From Anaerocolumna sp. MB42-C2 (GTDB taxonomy: Bacteria; Bacillota; Clostridia; Lachnospirales; Lachnospiraceae): 64,000 bases of DNA. The stretch lies in assembly GCF_030913705.1 (NCBI RefSeq), contig NZ_CP133190.1, positions 558,001 through 622,000 of the forward strand, read 5' to 3'. The notes under the pieces were generated by a model. That model was given only the letters and a program-made list of their open reading frames with translations, was not told where the DNA came from and did not search any database. Shown here piece after piece: positions 33,535-43,193 of the stretch. A program made the translations under genes and the position numbers. How positions within the stretch are numbered: the first letter of the stretch is position 1; each line of letters starts with the position of its first letter.

Positions 33535-34760
33535 TAATCATTGCCTCCTAACAACTTCTTAGCAGTTTCCTGAGTGTCAATCTTACCAATATCATCCGGA
33601 ACATTTTGTCCATAGGTCGCGTAAGATAAATCAGCATTGGTTAACATTTTAATATTAAATATATTTCCAACCGATATGGTTTCATCCAACTTAGTAAAAA
33701 TAAGCCTGTAATTGGTTATCTCAGAATAACTTTCCGTAATTTTGATTAAATCTTTATATTTGGTGGTAGCACTTAAAACCAGATATATTTCTCTTTCTTC
33801 TATATCTGCCGATTGGATTAAGCGTTCGATATCATCTCTTTGTTCACGGTTTTTATGGGACCTGCCGGCCGTATCGATTAGAACCACATCATAATCTTTA
33901 AATTCTTCTTTGGCATCCTTAATTTCATCTTCGGAATAAATTACTTTCATGGGAACTCCCAGAATATTAGCATAAGTTCTAAGCTGTTCTACAGCGGCAA
34001 TTCGATAGGTATCTGAAGTCAACATAGCTACTTTAGCCTTTTTATTCAACTTTAAATTAGATGCAATTTTAGCGATAGTAGTGGTTTTTCCAACCCCTGT
34101 AGGTCCGATAAAAAATATATATTTTGTTTGATTATCCAACAGTTCAATTGTTTTAGGCTGCCCTAATTTCAAAATAATCTTTTGATAGACATTTGCCAGA
34201 ACATTATCTATGGAGGCATCTTTTTTAAACTTATTTTCTATTTCACTTAATATTTGATTTGCATATTTTTCATCCATTTCATTCCTGACAAGTTGATTGT
34301 AAATCAGCTGAACATAGGGAAGATTTTTGTCTTCCTCTTTTTTTATCTCAGTCTTTTCCTCCATTTTTTTCTCATTCAACTGTCTTTCTAATAAATTCTG
34401 AAGATTATTCAATTTTTTTTCAATTGCTGAGGTTTCATCCGTGTCTTCTGTTAATTTATTTTCGTTTTCAATACCGGTTAAAGAACTTTCATAAATAATA
34501 TTAGGATTAAATTTAAAACTACTCTTTTCTGTTTTCGTGATATCTTGTTTCATAGTATCTTGATTAGCAGTATCCTTTTTTGGGGTAACGGTATCATCAA
34601 TTGCTGCCGTTATCTCAACAGAAGCTTTCCGGAATAGTTTATAAATTCCTTTGGGTGAAACTGTTTTTATGTTCATTACAATAGCGTCTTTACCCAACTC
34701 ATCTTTAGCAAGCATAATAGCCTCAGTTTCTGTACCTGCTTGAAATTTCTTGATTATCAC
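33534..34760 (-). CDS. flhF: SRP-family GTPase FlhF
   Basis: Polar-targeting GTPase for flagellar assembly. 408 residues: N-terminal region (about 1-55, MIIKKFQAGTETEAIMLAKD), a variable charged linker, and the NG domain (about 150-408) with P-loop FIGPTGVGKTTTIAKIA, DTYRIAAVEQL, LIDTAGRSH (G3) and FTKLDET (G4). Start overlaps the flhA stop by one base, giving translational coupling. Confidence 0.95.
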   Translation of the reverse strand: MIIKKFQAGTETEAIMLAKDELGKDAIVMNIKTVSPKGIYKLFRKASVEITAAIDDTVTPKKDTANQDTMKQDITKTEKSSFKFNPNIIYESSLTGIENENKLTEDTDETSAIEKKLNNLQNLLERQLNEKKMEEKTEIKKEEDKNLPYVQLIYNQLVRNEMDEKYANQILSEIENKFKKDASIDNVLANVYQKIILKLGQPKTIELLDNQTKYIFFIGPTGVGKTTTIAKIASNLKLNKKAKVAMLTSDTYRIAAVEQLRTYANILGVPMKVIYSEDEIKDAKEEFKDYDVVLIDTAGRSHKNREQRDDIERLIQSADIEEREIYLVLSATTKYKDLIKITESYSEITNYRLIFTKLDETISVGNIFNIKMLTNADLSYATYGQNVPDDIGKIDTQETAKKLLGGND

Positions 34761-36793
34761 TATACTGTCACCATCCCTACCGACTGTAATTCTACATTAG
34801 ATTCAATTTCATTATAAGATATAACAATTAAATCTTTAAAATAGTCTTGTGTTAATTTTTTAAAATACATTCTCACGATCGGAGAAGTAATAACAATAGG
34901 ATTTTTACCGATATTCTCTAATTTCTGTATTTCTTCTTCCACAGAATGTATTATGTTTTGCGTCTTATCAGGATCTAATGCCAGATATGCACCCTGTTCT
35001 GTTTGTTTTACAGAACCCATGATTTCCTGTTCAATCTTTGGATCAAGAGTCACGACACTAGTAGTTTCACTGGAAGGAAAATATTTATTTGAGATTGCTC
35101 TTTTTAAACTTTGTCTTACATACTCTGTTAATACATCCGTGTCTCTGGTGGTAGCCGCATAATCTGCCAAGGTTTCAAAAATAGTTATTAAGTCCCTTAT
35201 AGAAATACTTTCTTTCAGAAGATTTTGTAATACTTTCTGAACTTCACCCACACTTAATAGTTTTGGAACTAATTCTGTTATCAGCGTAGGATTTGCTTCC
35301 TGTACATTATTAATAAGGTTTTGTACATCCTGTCTGGTTAATAATTCATGTATGTGACCTCTTATAATTTCCGTTAAATGTGTTGCGATAATCGACGGAG
35401 GATCTACTACGGTATAACCCACAGATTCAGCTCTTTCCCTCTGATTTTCTGTTATCCAGATTGCGGGAAGATGGAATGAAGGTTCAAAAGTTGGTATTCC
35501 TGTAATTTCTTCTTCTACAAAGCCGGGGTTCATTGCCATATAGTGATCAAATAAAATTTCACCGTCGCTTACCGGTATTCCTTTTATCTTAATTACATAC
35601 TGATTCGGATTAAGCTGGATATTATCCCTAAGACGTATCATTGGTACAACACAGCCAAGCTCTAATGCTATTTGTCTTCGAATCAGAACAACCCGGTCTA
35701 ACAAGTCACCTCCCTGATTCACATCAGCAAGCGGGATGATACCATAACCGAATTCTAATTCAATTGGATCAACCTGCAACAAAGAGACTACATTTTCAGG
35801 CTTTCTGATTTCTTCTCCCGACATTTCATCCATAGAGGCCTGTTCTTCAATATCATCAACTTCAATCCTTCCGGCTATAACCCTTCCGCATATAATAAAT
35901 ACCACACCATAGGTACAGAACACAAGAGCGCTTAACGGGGTAACAATACCAAGAAAAATTAAAGTACCGCCAACCATGTATAGAACTTTCGGTATGGAAA
36001 ACAATTGCTTAACCAGTAAATCTCCAAAATCTGCTTCTTTAGATACTTTTGTAACAAGAATACCGGTTGCCAAAGAAATCAACAGGGATGGTATCTGGCT
36101 TACTAAGCCGTCACCAATGGTTAATATGGTATATTTATCAAAAGCTTCTGCCATTGGAATCCCCTGTCTTATAACACCCATAGCGATTCCACCTGCAAAA
36201 TTGATTACTGTAATGATTAAGCCGGCTACCGCATCCCCTTTTACATATTTGGTAGCACCATCCATAGAACCGAAGAAGCTTGATTCTTCCTGAATTTTTT
36301 CACGCCGTTCTCTCGCTTGTGTATCCGTAATCGCACCAGTGTTAAGATCCGCATCAATTGCCATCTGTTTACCGGGCATTGCATCTAAGGTAAATCTGGC
36401 CGTAACCTCTGCAACTCTTTCAGAACCTTTATTAATTACCATAAACTGAACTAAAATAAGAATGATAAACACAACAATACCAACGATCGGATCTCCGCCA
36501 CCGACAAATCTACCAAAGGTCTCTACCACATTACCTGGTTCACCGGTTGTAAGAATTAGTCTTGTGGAAGATACATTTAAAGAAATACGGAAAATTGTAG
36601 TAAATAACAGGATAGTTGGGAAAGAAGCCATATTTAGTACTTCTTTTGTAAATAAAGCGTTAAAGAGGACGATTAAAGCTACTGAAATATTCATAGCTAA
36701 TAAAATATCCAATAAACCGGAAGGAATTGGTACAATCAGAAAGATTATTGCAGCCAGAAGATACAGGCCTATGGCTAAATCTGCTTTTTTCAT
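34760..36793 (-). CDS. flhA: Flagellar export gate protein FlhA
   Basis: Largest membrane part of the flagellar type III export gate. 677 residues: eight membrane helices in about 1-310, with the conserved cytoplasmic loop around MPGKQMAIDADLNTG; a long cytoplasmic C-terminal domain (about 330-677) that forms the nonameric ring for docking chaperone-substrate complexes. Length typical (about 680-700). Preceded by a 258-base gap, the largest within the motility cluster, that contains a structured leader element. Confidence 0.96.
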   Translation of the reverse strand: MKKADLAIGLYLLAAIIFLIVPIPSGLLDILLAMNISVALIVLFNALFTKEVLNMASFPTILLFTTIFRISLNVSSTRLILTTGEPGNVVETFGRFVGGGDPIVGIVVFIILILVQFMVINKGSERVAEVTARFTLDAMPGKQMAIDADLNTGAITDTQARERREKIQEESSFFGSMDGATKYVKGDAVAGLIITVINFAGGIAMGVIRQGIPMAEAFDKYTILTIGDGLVSQIPSLLISLATGILVTKVSKEADFGDLLVKQLFSIPKVLYMVGGTLIFLGIVTPLSALVFCTYGVVFIICGRVIAGRIEVDDIEEQASMDEMSGEEIRKPENVVSLLQVDPIELEFGYGIIPLADVNQGGDLLDRVVLIRRQIALELGCVVPMIRLRDNIQLNPNQYVIKIKGIPVSDGEILFDHYMAMNPGFVEEEITGIPTFEPSFHLPAIWITENQRERAESVGYTVVDPPSIIATHLTEIIRGHIHELLTRQDVQNLINNVQEANPTLITELVPKLLSVGEVQKVLQNLLKESISIRDLITIFETLADYAATTRDTDVLTEYVRQSLKRAISNKYFPSSETTSVVTLDPKIEQEIMGSVKQTEQGAYLALDPDKTQNIIHSVEEEIQKLENIGKNPIVITSPIVRMYFKKLTQDYFKDLIVISYNEIESNVELQSVGMVTV

Positions 36794-36900
36794 TTATACA
36801 CCCATCGCATATCGTAAGCCTGCTTGCGATATTGCCACTAATAAATGCGGTTGAAAGATTTATAAAGTGGCATCCTTTCTTTCATTATATTTTCTCTCAA
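36794..36900 (-). promoter_or_regulatory. Structured leader element, copy 3 (upstream of flhA)
   Basis: In the direction of flhA: GAGAGAAAATATAAT and GAAAGAAAGG, stem TGCCACT/AGTGGCA (36866-36872 with 36833-36839), then hairpin ATATCG/CGATAT (36809-36832), then ATGCGATGGGTGT and the ATG. Relative to copies 1 and 2, the last base pair of the first stem changes from A-T to T-A with pairing kept, the inner TGTGAA hairpin is missing and the first stem is extended by a further ATAAAT pairing. The TATAAT at 36884-36889 could be a -10 but no good -35 is seen. Confidence 0.55.
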
Positions 36901-36964
36901 CCATCCATTATGATACCGCCCGACATCTCAGCTCATAGAGGAAGAAGTTTGAAATCGGCACCTT

Positions 36965-37018
36965 TTATTTCCATTTTATTCTTCTAATGGCTCGTTTTGT
37001 CTTGGCGAAGCTATTCAT
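36965..37018 (-). CDS. Possible 17-residue basic peptide between flhB and flhA
   Basis: ATG 37018 to TAA 36965 encodes MNSFAKTKRAIRRIKWK, a strongly basic peptide. The ribosome site is only GGGGT about 9 bases upstream. It is in the otherwise unexplained 258-base gap. It could be a leader peptide, a remnant or chance; the short length prevents a decision. Confidence 0.2.
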   Translation of the reverse strand: MNSFAKTKRAIRRIKWK

Positions 37019-37051
37019 ACTTGCTACCCCAGGTAATCTTAGCAATGCATA

Positions 37052-38161
37052 TTAAACCTGTTTATTCTTTAAACTATATACATAAGCCAGAACTTCAGCC
37101 GTCATCTGGTAAAGCTCCGGCGGAATCTCATTTCCAATTTCCACATTATAGTATAACATTCTTGCAAGAGGTTTATTTTCTACAATTTCAATCTTGTTCT
37201 CCCTTGCGACTTCTTTTATTTTTTGTGCTAAATAATCCGCACCTTTTGCAATAAGAATCGGCGCTTCTGAGGTTTCTTTATCATACTTAATTGCAGCAGC
37301 AAAATGAGTTGGGTTTGTAATAACTACATCTGCTTCCGGTAAATGCTGCATCATTCTTCGTTGAGAAGCTTCTCTCATCTTCGAACGTATTTTACCTTTA
37401 ACCTGAGGATCTCCTTCTGCTTGTTTGTACTCATCTTTGACTTCCTGCTTGCTCATCCTCATATCTTTTTTAAATTTAAATTTCTGGTATATGTAATCAG
37501 CAAAACCAATCATAAGAAATATAATACTGATCTTATAACCCAAATCTAAGACGATATTACCGATTAAATAAATCGCCTGTAATAATTCCATATCATAAAG
37601 TTTTAAAAGCAAATCTTTATGTTTTATTAGAGTATCGTAAGCAAGGTAAATGATAACTCCAATTTTTATAACTTCTTTAATCAGTTCTACGATTTTATCT
37701 TTTGAAAATATCTTTTTAAATCCTTTAATCGGATTAAATTTACTGAATTTGGGCTGTAGCGGTTTGCCTGTAATCTGCCATTTTACCTGTGCTACATTGG
37801 TTATGATTGCTACTACAAAAGCTGATATAAATACCGGTATGGATATTCTGATAATTGTAAATGCTGTATCCTGAAAGATCCATTGCGCCGTGGCATGAGT
37901 AAAATCATCTTTCGCAAAGATTTCTATACTGTTATAGGTTTTTATAAATGTGCCGATAAAATTGTTTCCAATTGTTCCAACGAAAGTCTTTAAGGTCCAA
38001 AATAATGCTAAAAGCGCTGCTGCCGTAATTAAATCTGTACTTTTCGCAACCTGGCCTTCTTTTCTTGCATCCGTCAATTTTTTGGAGGTAGCTTCTTCTG
38101 TTTTTTCCCCCCCGGCTCCTTCTGCAAAATATTGCAGATTATACTTTAAAAGCCTCTCCAT
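37052..38161 (-). CDS. flhB: Flagellar export switch protein FlhB
   Basis: Membrane protein that switches export specificity from rod/hook to filament substrates. 369 residues: four membrane segments in about 40-215, then the cytoplasmic domain with the autocleavage motif NPTH (in VITNPTHFAAAIKYD, about 275), cut between Asn and Pro. ENKPLARMLY is a conserved downstream motif. Follows fliR after 24 bases. Confidence 0.95.
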   Translation of the reverse strand: MERLLKYNLQYFAEGAGGEKTEEATSKKLTDARKEGQVAKSTDLITAAALLALFWTLKTFVGTIGNNFIGTFIKTYNSIEIFAKDDFTHATAQWIFQDTAFTIIRISIPVFISAFVVAIITNVAQVKWQITGKPLQPKFSKFNPIKGFKKIFSKDKIVELIKEVIKIGVIIYLAYDTLIKHKDLLLKLYDMELLQAIYLIGNIVLDLGYKISIIFLMIGFADYIYQKFKFKKDMRMSKQEVKDEYKQAEGDPQVKGKIRSKMREASQRRMMQHLPEADVVITNPTHFAAAIKYDKETSEAPILIAKGADYLAQKIKEVARENKIEIVENKPLARMLYYNVEIGNEIPPELYQMTAEVLAYVYSLKNKQV

Positions 38162-38185
38162 GCATTTAACCTCCCATACACTCCC

Positions 38186-38950
38186 TTAAGATAATGCTTC
38201 TATCGCTGATTTCATCATGGTTAACATCTCATCAAATATAAACCCTGAAACCGTCTGCGTAAAACCTACCAGCAGAAACAGTATTAATAACCCAACAAAA
38301 ACTTTCAGCTGTAAGCCGATTACAAACATGTTTAATTGAGGTGCTATTTTTGCTAAAATTGCCAAAATAGAATTTACGATCAGCATTCCTGCAAATACTG
38401 GTAAAACAATGCGAAATCCAATAATAAAATAGTCTTTTATAAATTTCAGCATAAGAATATATAAATTGGGGTTAATAGAGGCTCCTCCTACCGGTATTAC
38501 TTTAAAAGCATCAACCATTGCAATAATAATGTAGTGATGTAAATTTGTTACTAACATCATTAACATGACAATATACGAATAATAATTACTGGTAATAGTT
38601 GTCTGTATATTGGATACGGGATCGAACTCATTTACCATGGAAAATCCGATTTCCATATCCATCATACTGCCTGCAAAACTTAATATATAATAACTGACAT
38701 TAGTAAAAAAGCCAATCACTAAGCCAACCATCATTTCATTGAATACTAAAGCAGCAAAACCAATAACTCCATCATATTGTATCTGTCCCGGTACTGTCTG
38801 AAATAATATCAACGAAAAGAACAGGGAAAACCCTACTTTAACTTTCTGAGGAACATTCTTTAAGCTAAAAAACGGTGCAACATAGATGAATGCTGTTATC
38901 CTCACTAGTATCAGCAAAAAAATCTCAAAATTATGTACTGTAAATGTCAT
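38186..38950 (-). CDS. fliR: Flagellar export protein FliR
   Basis: Polytopic export-gate protein, 254 residues with about six membrane helices. Family features: LVRITAFIYVAPFFS near the N-terminus and FAGSMMDMEIGFSMVNEFDP in the central loop. First codon overlaps the last base of fliQ. Confidence 0.95.
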   Translation of the reverse strand: MTFTVHNFEIFLLILVRITAFIYVAPFFSLKNVPQKVKVGFSLFFSLILFQTVPGQIQYDGVIGFAALVFNEMMVGLVIGFFTNVSYYILSFAGSMMDMEIGFSMVNEFDPVSNIQTTITSNYYSYIVMLMMLVTNLHHYIIIAMVDAFKVIPVGGASINPNLYILMLKFIKDYFIIGFRIVLPVFAGMLIVNSILAILAKIAPQLNMFVIGLQLKVFVGLLILFLLVGFTQTVSGFIFDEMLTMMKSAIEALS

Positions 38951-39222
38951 TAGGACTTGATGTAGTAGCCGATATTTGTTATCAGATTAATTGTAAAATC
39001 TCTGACTTCTGTCATAATCCAACTTCCAAATAACATAATAACTAAAAACACGGCAATTAACTTTGGAACAAAAGTGAGGGTTTGTTCTTGAATCGATGTT
39101 ACTGTCTGCAGGATACTTACAACAAGACCTACTATTAAGGATGTTAGCAGCATCGGTGCTGATACTTTAATAATTAACCAAAGTGTATCTCGGGCAATGT
39201 CAATAATAATATTTTCATTCAT
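38950..39222 (-). CDS. fliQ: Flagellar export protein FliQ
   Basis: 90 residues with two membrane helices; the conserved LLTSLIVGLVVSILQTVTSIQEQTL region is split here as LLTSLIVGLVVS and QTVTSIQEQTL. Part of the FliPQR gate core. 49 bases after fliP and overlapping fliR by one base. Confidence 0.95.
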   Translation of the reverse strand: MNENIIIDIARDTLWLIIKVSAPMLLTSLIVGLVVSILQTVTSIQEQTLTFVPKLIAVFLVIMLFGSWIMTEVRDFTINLITNIGYYIKS

Positions 39223-39271
39223 TTTAACCTCTCTTCCTGATAACTCCTTTCTGACTAAAGTACATAATAAA

Positions 39272-40138
39272 TCAATAAAATGTTTTTACTAATTCACCTA
39301 TAATCAGTCCCCATCCGTCTGCCAATATAAATAACAGTATTTTAAATGGCATAGATATTGTTGTAGGGGGAAGCATCATCATACCCATAGACATTAACGT
39401 CGATGCAACGACCATATCTATTACTATAAATGGGATATAGATAACAAAACCTATTATAAATGCAATACGTAATTCACTTATAATAAATGCAGGAATTATA
39501 ACTGTTGTTGGAATCTTGTCGACTGATTCAACAGTCCCAATTTCAGCAATATCCATAAAGAGTTTTAAGTCTTTGGGTTTTACCTGTTTTAGCATAAACT
39601 CCCGAAGCGGAGCAACACCGGCTGTGATAGCCTGCTCCTGGGTTATCTCCCCGTTTGATAATGGTTTTACAGCATCATTATTAATTTGTGTAAATACCGG
39701 TGACATTATAAAAAATGTCAAAAACAATGCTAAGCCGATTAATATTTGATTCGGCGGAGTTGTTTGTGTTCCAAGAGCAGATCTTACAAAATGAAGTACT
39801 ATTAATATTCGGGTAAAGGATGTAACCATTATGATAATGGAAGGGGCTAAAGATATCAGGGTTAAGACAACTAATATCTGCAAAGTGGAGGTTAATCCGC
39901 CATCCTCTCCTCCGGTATCCAGGTTAAATTCAAAAGGTCCTATATTACCCTTCAGATTCGAATCGGAATTATTTACTGTGTTTGCATTTTCTTCCGTCTT
40001 GGTATCTGGCGTTTTATTGTTACCCGTTTCCGTAGCATAAACAGGCGTAGCAAAAATAAAGGTTAATATACATATCACAAATAAGATTCTGATCTTTTCA
40101 TACATGCTTCTTAAGTGCCGTTTAATAGATATATTCAT
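39272..40138 (-). CDS. fliP: Flagellar export protein FliP
   Basis: Export-gate core protein made with a signal peptide. Start set at ATG 40138 (288 residues), 9 bases after AAAGG; a TTG three codons upstream is less likely. Signal peptide ends near TPVYATE; four membrane helices follow. Conserved stretches: SFTRILIVLHFVRSALG, PPNQILIGLALFLTFF and PFKILLFILADGW. 15 bases after fliO. Confidence 0.94.
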   Translation of the reverse strand: MNISIKRHLRSMYEKIRILFVICILTFIFATPVYATETGNNKTPDTKTEENANTVNNSDSNLKGNIGPFEFNLDTGGEDGGLTSTLQILVVLTLISLAPSIIIMVTSFTRILIVLHFVRSALGTQTTPPNQILIGLALFLTFFIMSPVFTQINNDAVKPLSNGEITQEQAITAGVAPLREFMLKQVKPKDLKLFMDIAEIGTVESVDKIPTTVIIPAFIISELRIAFIIGFVIYIPFIVIDMVVASTLMSMGMMMLPPTTISMPFKILLFILADGWGLIIGELVKTFY

Positions 40139-40153
40139 GAATACCAACCTTTA

Positions 40154-40549
40154 CTATTGATCATTTTTCTGATCATTTTTATTTTTATCTTTTAACTTCT
40201 TTAGTGAACTATTAAACAGATCCGTAAAGCTGCTTTTTTGCAGTTTTATATCATCCTGTTTTAAAATTTCATTTTCATTTAACTCTGTTAAAAACCGAAT
40301 GTCATCTTTACTAACTGAGATAACAAAATATCTTGTACCTATTTGAATTAACTGAAGATATTTATTCTGAGCAATTTTATAAGTCTCAAGTACTTTAAAA
40401 TTACTGTTTTTTGTAATGCTTAGCTTGGCTCCGCCAACAAATTTTGTTGTATAATAAGTTATAACAAGTATAAAAATAAATAAAATACTTACTCCAAGTA
40501 ATTGAAGCAGATTATCTATATTTGAAATTCCTGCCGTTAAAATTATCAT
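40154..40549 (-). CDS. fliO: Flagellar biosynthesis protein FliO
   Basis: Small bitopic protein that helps assemble the FliPQR complex. 131 residues from ATG 40549, chosen because GGGAG lies 5 bases upstream (ATG 40561 has no ribosome site). One membrane segment (LLGVSILFIFILVITYYTTK), then a cytoplasmic beta-rich region (SKNSNFKVLETYKIAQNKYL, a FliO/FliZ hallmark) and a lysine-rich tail. Family weakly conserved; call rests on this motif and position before fliP. Confidence 0.85.
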   Translation of the reverse strand: MIILTAGISNIDNLLQLLGVSILFIFILVITYYTTKFVGGAKLSITKNSNFKVLETYKIAQNKYLQLIQIGTRYFVISVSKDDIRFLTELNENEILKQDDIKLQKSSFTDLFNSSLKKLKDKNKNDQKNDQ

Positions 40550-40576
40550 AATTGCTCCCATTGCATTACTGTAAAA

Positions 40577-40939
40577 TTAACCAACAGCCTTTTTAACCGC
40601 CTCAAGTACTCTATCTGCCTGAAATGGTTTAACAATAAAATCCTTTGCTCCGGATTGGATGGATTCGATAACCATGGCTTGCTGTCCCATAGCAGAACAC
40701 ATAATAATATTTGCACTGGGATCTGCAGCTTTAATTTTCTTTAAAGCCTGGATTCCATCCATCTCAGGCATAGTAATATCCATCATTACTAAATCCGGTC
40801 TGGTTTCATTATATTTTTCTACTGCTTTTACTCCATTTTCAGCTTCGCCAACGATTGTATAACCATTCTTACTTAAAATATCCTTAATCATCATCCTCAT
40901 AAAAGCTGCATCATCACAAATTAATATACTTTTTGCCAT
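40577..40939 (-). CDS. cheY: Chemotaxis response regulator CheY
   Basis: Single receiver domain of 120 residues that binds the switch when phosphorylated. Acidic pocket in ILICDDAAFM; phospho-acceptor Asp in LVMMDITMPEMDG (about residue 54); conserved Ser/Thr in MCSAMGQ; Lys in FIVKPFQ. Located between fliY and fliO as in Bacillus. Confidence 0.96.
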   Translation of the reverse strand: MAKSILICDDAAFMRMMIKDILSKNGYTIVGEAENGVKAVEKYNETRPDLVMMDITMPEMDGIQALKKIKAADPSANIIMCSAMGQQAMVIESIQSGAKDFIVKPFQADRVLEAVKKAVG

Positions 40940-40975
40940 TATTTTAATCTCCTATCATATGTTTTATATATTAGT

Positions 40976-42139
40976 TTATTTAATTATTTCTGTAACCCGG
41001 ATACCAAAGGATTCTTCGATGACAACAACCTCACCTTTTGCTACAAACTTACCATTTACTAAAACATCTATCGGTTCACCTGCAAGTTTATTTAATTCAA
41101 TAATAGTACCAGGCGAAAATTCAAGTATTTCTTTTATTGATTTACTTGTTCTTCCTAATTCAACGGTTACCTCTAACGGTACATCCATTATCAAGTCTAT
41201 ATTTTCAGGCTGAATAACCGGATTCTGAGGTACCATAAACGGTTGGAACTGAGCTGGCTGTACATTTACATCTTGAACTGGTGGCATCATAAAATTCATC
41301 CCCCCATACATATTTTGTGTGCCTTGCATTGGCTGCATATACGGTATCTGTCCTTGCGGCATCTGCGTATTACTGGATGCGGTGTTATTTACCGGTTCTG
41401 CTTGTTTTATCTGCGGCTGCGGCACTTCTGCAGCTTTTTGTGAATTATTTTCTGACTGATTTTCTTTAATAAATTTTCTATATAAATCCCTTGCAAAATC
41501 AAACGGATATAATTGTAACAATTCGCTGTCTACCAAATCTCCTATTTGCATTTTAAAAGATACTTTCGTGAACCGGCTTTTCAGGAATGGAGAAATATCT
41601 GATGCATCAATTGTATCATTCAAATCAACCAGCTTGGCAATCGGAGGACTGATATCCACTCTTTTTTCCAACATCGATGAAATAGATGTTGACGCAGACC
41701 CCATCATCTGATTCATAGCTTCACTGATTGCACTTAAATGCAGTTCGGAGAGTTCACCATCTACATTAGTACCGTCCCCGCCCATCATTAAATCGGTTAT
41801 GATCTTAACATCGGACTCTTTGAGTATTAAGATATTATTTCCATCCAATCCATCCTTATAATAAATCTGAATAAAGACACAGGGCCTTGTATAATTATCT
41901 GCCAAGTCATCCCATGTAGCATAAGAAACCACCGGTGTAGTAATAATAACCTTTTGATTAACCAGGGAAGATAAAGTAGTTGCTGCTGTTCCCATACTTA
42001 TATTAGAAATTTCACCTATTGCATCTTTTTCAGCATCGGATAATGATTCTAAATCTGTGTTAGTTTCCGCACCCTCTTCGTTAGAACTCATCCCACTTAG
42101 AAGCGCATTAATCTCTTCTTGAGATAACATACCATCCAT
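40976..42139 (-). CDS. fliY: Flagellar switch phosphatase FliY
   Basis: Switch protein combining CheY-P phosphatase and FliN functions. 387 residues: an N-terminal MLSQEEINALLSG segment like the CheY-P-binding end of FliM; CheC-like domain (about 30-210) with two active-site helices (AIGEISNISMG and AISEAMNQMMG, each with Glu and Asn); a Gln/Pro/Met-rich linker (about 220-300); FliN/SpoA domain (about 305-387). GAGGAG is 9 bases before ATG. Replaces a separate FliN. Confidence 0.94.
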   Translation of the reverse strand: MDGMLSQEEINALLSGMSSNEEGAETNTDLESLSDAEKDAIGEISNISMGTAATTLSSLVNQKVIITTPVVSYATWDDLADNYTRPCVFIQIYYKDGLDGNNILILKESDVKIITDLMMGGDGTNVDGELSELHLSAISEAMNQMMGSASTSISSMLEKRVDISPPIAKLVDLNDTIDASDISPFLKSRFTKVSFKMQIGDLVDSELLQLYPFDFARDLYRKFIKENQSENNSQKAAEVPQPQIKQAEPVNNTASSNTQMPQGQIPYMQPMQGTQNMYGGMNFMMPPVQDVNVQPAQFQPFMVPQNPVIQPENIDLIMDVPLEVTVELGRTSKSIKEILEFSPGTIIELNKLAGEPIDVLVNGKFVAKGEVVVIEESFGIRVTEIIK

Positions 42140-42145
42140 ATTCTG

Positions 42146-43123
42146 TTACTCCTCTCTCATAATTGATGAAATTCTTACTGCATAAGAATCTGAAGATGCA
42201 CCCGGTAATGCTTTAAATTTATTGATATTTCCAACATAAATATTCAGCTCATCCTCTACTTTTGTATTTAACTTAATAATATCGCCTCTCTGCAAACCAA
42301 GAAAATCATTAACTGAGATCGCGCTTTTACCAAGTACTGCTTTAATAGGAATTTTCGCTTTTGCTATTGCAACTTCAATTAGTTCTTTATACGTTTCGTC
42401 ATCTTTAACCTGCATAGTTGAGAACCAGTATTTCGTATTTAATTTATCTATTACACTCTCCAAACACGCATATGGCAGACAGACATTCATCATACCTTCC
42501 ACATTACCAATCTTTATATTCATAGTTACTATGGAAGTCATTTCACTTGGTGCAATAATCTGCGCAAACTGTGAATTCGTTTCGATTCGAATTAATCTTG
42601 GGTCTACGTGAATGACATTCTCCCATGGTTCACTTAACAGATTGGTACATACATTAAATATTCTTTCAATAATGGTTAATTCAATCTCGGTAAAATCTCT
42701 TGCTTTCTCTAATGGTGCACCACCTCCGCCTAACATACGGTCAACCATCGCATATCCGAGATTGTCTGCAATTTCAATAATGATATTACCTTCCAATGGT
42801 GAGAAATCTACGATTCCTAATAAAACCGGATTTGACAATGCATTGGTAAATTCAGAATAGGCAACTGCCTCAGAATTCATAACTTCAACCTGTACATTTT
42901 TCCTAAAATATGCCGGTAAATTCGTAGAAAGCAATCTCCCATAATGTTCAAATATAATCTCTAAAGTTCTAAGATGCTCTTTTGAGAACTTTGACGGTCT
43001 GGCAAAATCATAATTTTTTACCTGTTTTTCACCATTCCCCTTAAATTCGTCCGCGTCTAGTTCGCCACTGCTTAACGCCTTAAGCAGATTGTCAATCTCA
43101 TTTTGAGACAAGACGTCGCCCAT
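42146..43123 (-). CDS. fliM: Flagellar motor switch protein FliM
   Basis: Switch-complex protein binding CheY-P. Start set at ATG 43123 (325 residues), 8 bases after GGGAGG; the ATG at 43129 sits only 2 bases after it. N-terminal CheY-P-binding peptide VLSQNEIDNLLKAL; middle CheC-like domain without the phosphatase residues, containing the GGxG-type segment DRMLGGGGAP; C-terminal SpoA domain. Six bases before fliY. Confidence 0.95.
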   Translation of the reverse strand: MGDVLSQNEIDNLLKALSSGELDADEFKGNGEKQVKNYDFARPSKFSKEHLRTLEIIFEHYGRLLSTNLPAYFRKNVQVEVMNSEAVAYSEFTNALSNPVLLGIVDFSPLEGNIIIEIADNLGYAMVDRMLGGGGAPLEKARDFTEIELTIIERIFNVCTNLLSEPWENVIHVDPRLIRIETNSQFAQIIAPSEMTSIVTMNIKIGNVEGMMNVCLPYACLESVIDKLNTKYWFSTMQVKDDETYKELIEVAIAKAKIPIKAVLGKSAISVNDFLGLQRGDIIKLNTKVEDELNIYVGNINKFKALPGASSDSYAVRISSIMREE

Positions 43124-43193
43124 TGTCATTACCTCCCGGGTGATTACTTAATACTATATTATCACATAGTTCGAATAAAATCACCAAAATATT

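Noticed and set aside
36794..37051. Cyclic di-GMP riboswitch before flhA (considered because c-di-GMP riboswitches control clostridial flagella)
   Set aside because: I could not fit the conserved c-di-GMP-I or -II core sequences; the element differs and also occurs at pepD and the UPF0210 gene.
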